From assembly GCA_032718475.1 (NCBI GenBank), contig JAUCBJ010002369.1:1-33284 (forward strand): DNA of 33,284 bases. Reading direction: 5' to 3'. The notes beneath the pieces are model-generated. The model had not been told where the DNA came from. It made no database searches and worked only from the letters and a program-made list of their open reading frames with translations. Source of the DNA: Nemertoderma westbladi. Its lineage: Eukaryota > Xenacoelomorpha > Nemertodermatida > Nemertodermatidae. Made by a program: the position numbers and the translations under genes. This document shows positions 28,972-33,284 of the stretch, piece after piece; within the stretch, counting starts at the first letter, position 1; each line of letters starts with the position of its first letter.

Positions 28972-30268
28972 GTAGCACAAACTTAGTTCCAATCGCACAT
29001 TTTCAAAGGCGAACTTAGTTCCAATTGAAACGAATTTAGTTCCAAAATAAATGTTACAAAGCGAACTTAGTTCCAATCGAGGCGAACTTAGTTCCAATCC
29101 CAGAATATCAAAAGCGAATTTAGTTCCAATGCATGCGAATTTAGTTCCAATGCAAGCGAATTTAGTTCCAATGGTTGCAAATTTAGTTCCAATGGAAGCG
29201 AATTTAGTTCCAATGGATGCGAATTTAGTTCCAATGCATGCGAATTTAGTTCCAATGCATTCGAATTTAGTTCCAATGGATGCGAATTTAGTACCAATGG
29301 AAGCGAATTTAGTTCCAATGGATGCGAATTTAGTTCCAATGGAGGCGAATTTAGTTCCAATGGAAGCGAATTTAGTTCCAATGGAAGCGAATTTAGTTCC
29401 AATGCAAACGAATTTAGTTCCAATGGGTGCGAACTTATTTCCAATGTTTCAATCGTGGGGATAGCCACGAACTATTGCGTATTGCCACTATTTGGGATGG
29501 GTCAGGATCAACAATAATTGTAAAAACCTTCTGTCAATTTTTAAAAACGTATTATTATTAATGAATTAAATGTATAATTACACATTTTGAAATATATATT
29601 AATGACGAGTATACTGATACTGACTGACCGAGTCTGTAGTATTATATACTCAAGTCATGCACATTGTGCAATTTTCACAACAAATACAATATTTACCAGT
29701 TGCTTCGGTTTAGGATGTAGGGCGTAGTTTGGGTTAAGAGCTTGGGCGTTGTTTTTTACAATCAATATCATTTTAAATGATTAGATATAAATGAATTTAA
29801 TTGAATTGTTTGGGTTAAGAGGTTGGGCGTTGTTTGGGTTAGTTATTTAGAATTATTATTTAACCATCCACCTAATAGTGTCATTAAACAGATTCTTCGC
29901 CAACTACGTGGCTCGCCCCACACCTGAAACATTGGAACTAAATTCGCTTCCATTGGGACTAAATTCGCATCCATTGGAACTAAGTTCGCATCCATTGGAA
30001 CTAAGTTCGCTTGCATTGGAACTAAATTCGCTTGCATTGGAACTAAGTTCCCATCCATTGGAACTAAGTTCGCATCCATTGGAACTAAATTCGCATCCAT
30101 TGGAACTAAATTCGTTTTCGTTTTTCTCTAGTTATTGGAACTAAATTCGCCTAAATTGCAACTAAATTCGCCCAAATTGGAACTAAATTCGTTTCCATTG
30201 GAACTAAATTCGCTTCCATTGGAACTAAACTCGCATGAGGCTTAAATTGGAACTAAGTACGGGGAATC
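28972..30268. mobile_element. Non-autonomous foldback element with 21-bp inverted arrays
   Basis: 1,297 bp. Left array (about 28978-29445): units of 21 bp, core TTAGTTCCAATG, about 16 tight copies after a few spaced ones. Right array (about 29928-30256): the same unit inverted, about 8 tight plus a few spaced copies. The inverted match continues inward beyond the arrays (left CCAATGTTTCAATCGTGGGG, right complement CCAATGTTTCAGGTGTGGGG, then GAGCCACG/TAGCCACG). The unique centre (about 29475-29905) is AT-rich without coding potential. Flanked by the 9-bp duplication GTTTCGATG. Same architecture as the 11.7-kb element but unrelated sequence. Confidence 0.85.
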
Positions 30269-30277
30269 GTTTCGATG
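30269..30277. repeat. 9-bp target-site duplication, right copy (element 2)
   Basis: GTTTCGATG; see 28963-28971. Confidence 0.8.
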
Positions 30278-30598
30278 ATGTTTGTGGGTGTCAGTTAGTT
30301 GAGTAGAGGTAAACGGGATGTGCGGACATCATAGAGGTGCCTGCGGATTCCTTTCACGAAGACTGAATATTGGTCTACCACATCCACTCGATGTGGGCTG
30401 TCCCTTCTGGTTGGGCATCAGACATGTTGGGTCGGTTTAACATAAACAAAGACTTAAATTTGAATGTTAGTGGTTTTAATTGTAAGCTTCAGAATTGTAA
30501 GCTTCAGAATTGTAAGCTTCTTCAGTTATAATTTGGAGGTTTTTGTTGACTCCTGGAAGTTTTCTTTATCATTTAGCAATTCCACCAAAGCACTGCTC

Positions 30599-30632
<34 letters not shown>

Positions 30633-30849
30633 CGGGAAGCCCATGACTTGATTGTTCGCTCTACCGGGTGTTCCATAATGATTGCCCCCCCCCCCCCTGG
30701 CCAGCCAAAACTGCCAGACATGTACTTTAGTGTAATATAGGGTCAGCTTTGCAGGTTGCAGCCCTGTTTAAACAGTTATTATTGTAGTGGCGGGTCTCTC
30801 TCAAACAATAAAAAATATATTATCATTACATTACCGCCCATTCTCCCAG
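30278..30849. other. Non-coding with short repeats and homopolymers
   Basis: Three copies of a 15-bp unit AATTGTAAGCTTCAG (about 30479-30520), a 31-base G run (30601-30631) and a 13-base C run (30685-30697) 54 bases later. No gene recognised. Confidence 0.7.
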
Positions 30850-31692
30850 CTTATTGTTGCAAACCAATATCTATCTCATCTCCAATATACTCATTCGACC
30901 ATTAGTGGCTGCCCCCATTCACAGCCGTTTATCCTATACAGATAAACAGCTGTATTCTTCCCTTCACTCCTGTTCAGCTATATTAGGTAGGTATCTCCAC
31001 TGCGCTACAATCCCTTATTACCCATTAACCAATCAAGGCCCACCACACTGTCACCCCTATTATTACTTCACTGTATTTCTACAGCTTACCGAGCTCAACA
31101 TTACTCATTCACTATAGTTGATCTCATTCCGCAGTTTCCCAAACGGAAACTCCCCCTATTAACACTCTTTATTACTTTGTATTCTTGACTCTTACGATAT
31201 TTTACGTTTATATTATTAGATCTCTTATTATGTATTAATGTTCTTATGTTTCCGTTATCTTATTACCCCTTACCGCTTATAATCGTATATTATTATCTTA
31301 TATATTTTCTATAATAAATATGCTCCTAATTCCCAATCAAATAAACAAATTATTCTTCTTTATGGGACGTAACCGTGTAAACTGGGTGAAATCCAACTAT
31401 AGTTGAACATATTACAATCACATAGATCATCTTATTGTTTTATACACAAGAGCATAGCAACCGCTCTTACAGTTTGGGAAAACTCAAATAAAACTCTATG
31501 AAATTTACAATTATAAATAAATAAATTAAATTGTATATTAATTATTTTATTTCTTAGTAATTCTTTACTATACCACGTTACTAAGCTTTTGTAGCCAAGT
31601 TGGTATGTATTACAGTCTATTTAGGCGATTCTAACTACCGTAGCTAGACTTTAATTTTGAAGACGACACCTTTATTTAATTTGGATACAAAT
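30850..31692 (+). other. Possible LTR/leader of the downstream Gag ORF
   Basis: An AT-rich, stop-filled stretch directly upstream of the long open frame, with AATAAA at 31313-31318 and 31340-31345, as expected for an LTR R region. The LTR ends and primer-binding site cannot be fixed because the partner LTR lies outside the window; a tRNA-complementary site beginning TGG (for example near 31601) is only a guess. Confidence 0.35.
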
Positions 31693-33284
31693 ATGGACAA
31701 CAAAGGTGTTCAAATGGACGACGAAATTCATTCAGCTTCGGAATCTGATGTATCCACACAGTCTGGTAAGTCACCTCTTACATCTACACGTATTGAAAAC
31801 GTTATCTCACCAACTCCTGTTGCATCTGTTGTAAATCCTACCGTAGAAATGTCTAGTGAGAGTTCAGTACCTAATCTAACTCACGTAAAGAGAACGATTG
31901 CTGGTTATAAGGCTCATTTTACACGACGTTTCAATGAGTTTACCATTCAAAGGTCTGCTACATTCGACCCTACTAATATCGATTCTATATTTAATTCTTG
32001 TATTAATGTATACAAATCTTTGTGTAGTCACTATGAAAAATCAACTTTCGATTTCGAAAGATTTGGTTTTTCTGATGTGTCACGTGAGCTAGCTGCACAA
32101 TCAGTAACTGTACTGTCAGACCTTGAATCTAAACTCAATGACATTCGCGAATATATTAATAGCAATGAGCAGACCGTGACTCAGACCCAGACATGTCGGA
32201 GTAACGCCATACCTATTGTAGTTGTGTCTTCAGATGTTCCACAGTATGTATCATCTCATGAACAATTGCAAGTTGGCGAGCTCAAACGTAATCGAACAAT
32301 TTCAACTCACTCTGGCTCTACAGCACATTCTCGAGCCTCTACGAGCGCATCAGTTCGAGTTCATCGTGCCAAAGTCAAGCGAAAATTACTCCTGCTACAG
32401 CTCGAGCAGTCAGGAGCAGCTGCTCAGGCAGATCAGGCTGACACATTGATATTACAAAAATCAGAGCGGCAACAGAAAGAAATTACTCGCTTGGCAAAGG
32501 AACGTGGCCTACGCGATGCTCTTGCACTTGCAGCACTTGAAGAAGCTTTAGAGTTGAAATCACCTGAATTTGGAGAAGCAGAAGCAGATTATGTAGCTTC
32601 TGCGCTATTACAATCACCAAAAAGATCTCCCACGTATGACGTACCAATTGGTGTACAAACTGAAAGTAATCTTAACAATAATGTGACTGTTAATACAAGG
32701 ATCCAATCAGAGTCTCCAGTCGACCCTGTTGCCATAGCAACCACGGGCCTACCTGTTAATGTGAGTGCCTCAGATTCCTATGAATCAGCACAAAATAATC
32801 TGCAGTCTAGTCAATCTCATTCCTACCCTGTCACTGTAGAAACAACGTCAGTAGTGTCATCTCAACTTCCAATTTTTTCTCTTACGTCTCCTATAAGACC
32901 TACTAGTGCGCTAATTAATAGTAGAGTTTCTGAAATTATCCCACTAGGTAATTTTTGTACAACTGGTCTCTTTATACCCCCAACATCGCCTTTTAATACT
33001 GCATCTTCCTTAAGTCAGTATTCTCAGAGATATCCTAGAAGTTCCTCGGCCGGACAATGCATTTATTCATCCTATACTTCTGGAGGACAATATGTCCCAT
33101 CCTATCTTACTACCAGCCGGGAACAATATAGTCAAGAGGAGCCTGTGGCATTTACATCTCTTGATGTAAATAGCCTTACATGTCCATCTATATATGTTTC
33201 AACATACCCCATAGGGGGACAATTCCCCCACCCTTCCCACCCCATAGGTCAAAGTGTCCCATCATGTCCCATCAATGTTCCGGG
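31693..33284 (+). CDS. BEL/Pao-like LTR retrotransposon Gag, partial
   Basis: An ATG-initiated frame with no stop through the window edge (at least 530 codons), with an in-frame TAG upstream. An acidic, Ser-rich start is followed by VKRTIAGYKAHFTRRFNEF, helical segments (SHYEKSTFDFERF; LSDLESKLNDIREYI), a Ser-rich stretch (STHSGSTAHSRASTSASVRV), and a Lys/Arg- and Leu-rich coiled coil (RAKVKRKLLLLQLEQSGAAA; KEITRLAKERGLRDA), then a Ser/Thr/Pro/Tyr-rich region. KRTLxGxxxHLTRR-type N-terminus, Ser-rich linker and long basic coiled coil are the layout of BEL/Pao Gag. Protease, RT and integrase would lie beyond the window. The absence of stops suggests a young copy. Confidence 0.65.
   Translation, partial: MDNKGVQMDDEIHSASESDVSTQSGKSPLTSTRIENVISPTPVASVVNPTVEMSSESSVPNLTHVKRTIAGYKAHFTRRFNEFTIQRSATFDPTNIDSIFNSCINVYKSLCSHYEKSTFDFERFGFSDVSRELAAQSVTVLSDLESKLNDIREYINSNEQTVTQTQTCRSNAIPIVVVSSDVPQYVSSHEQLQVGELKRNRTISTHSGSTAHSRASTSASVRVHRAKVKRKLLLLQLEQSGAAAQADQADTLILQKSERQQKEITRLAKERGLRDALALAALEEALELKSPEFGEAEADYVASALLQSPKRSPTYDVPIGVQTESNLNNNVTVNTRIQSESPVDPVAIATTGLPVNVSASDSYESAQNNLQSSQSHSYPVTVETTSVVSSQLPIFSLTSPIRPTSALINSRVSEIIPLGNFCTTGLFIPPTSPFNTASSLSQYSQRYPRSSSAGQCIYSSYTSGGQYVPSYLTTSREQYSQEEPVAFTSLDVNSLTCPSIYVSTYPIGGQFPHPSHPIGQSVPSCPINVP

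Noticed and set aside
29051-30144. Frames of 7-residue repeats on both strands (ANLVPMD and LELNSHP types)
   Set aside because: They arise from the inverted 21-bp arrays of a transposon and end at the array borders.

Overview
Eukaryotic (metazoan) genomic DNA. The anchor gene is the 3' half of a conventional beta-spectrin on the + strand: eight exons (A-H) between 319/340 and 23625, with consensus GT/AG junctions, phase-compatible joins, C-terminal spectrin repeats, a PH domain and a basic tail. The AT-rich introns, spectrin similarity and repeat types suggest a marine invertebrate, perhaps a deuterostome such as a tunicate or echinoderm; the phylum cannot be fixed from this window.

Layout. 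1-318 is a 36-bp tandem array running into exon A. The intron between exons A and B (681-17241, about 16.6 kb) is almost all repeats. It starts with a 30-bp minisatellite (661-2600) whose unit is the exon A/intron boundary itself, so it holds about 64 copies of a 5' splice site; poly-G tracts and a dispersed foldback repeat follow. A decayed LINE reverse transcriptase (about 3863-4114, resuming at 15829-16527) is split by an 11.7-kb element (4115-15819). That element has about 1.1-1.2 kb inverted terminal arrays of a 53-bp unit and an exact 9-bp target duplication, the layout of foldback (FB/Rehavkus/TU-like) transposons. Its interior carries a long minus-strand two-ORF non-LTR retroelement: ORF1 has a Ulp1-type cysteine protease domain, a coiled coil and an RRM-like domain; ORF2 has an EEP endonuclease and an intact YADD reverse transcriptase. 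A tRNA-derived SINE interrupts the right half of the split LINE.

17242-23625 holds exons B-H. Their introns contain a second SINE, poly-G tracts, and a small TIR element (about 20452-21231) with a truncated integrase-like transposase. The beta-spectrin 3' UTR probably ends near the AATAAA at 23975.

24.0-33.3 kb is mobile-element territory: a decayed + strand EEP/RT LINE (25081-28328) with a minus-strand LINE tail inserted in it (25189-25524, flanked by a target duplication of about 25 bp); a second, non-autonomous foldback element (28972-30268) with inverted 21-bp arrays and again a 9-bp target duplication; and, from 31693 to the window edge, an open frame that looks like a BEL/Pao-type Gag, preceded by a possible LTR/leader.

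The strongest candidates for something new are the foldback-type element enclosing a Ulp1-EN-RT unit, the recurrence of array-built inverted termini with 9-bp duplications in two unrelated elements, and the minisatellite of 5' splice sites in the spectrin gene.
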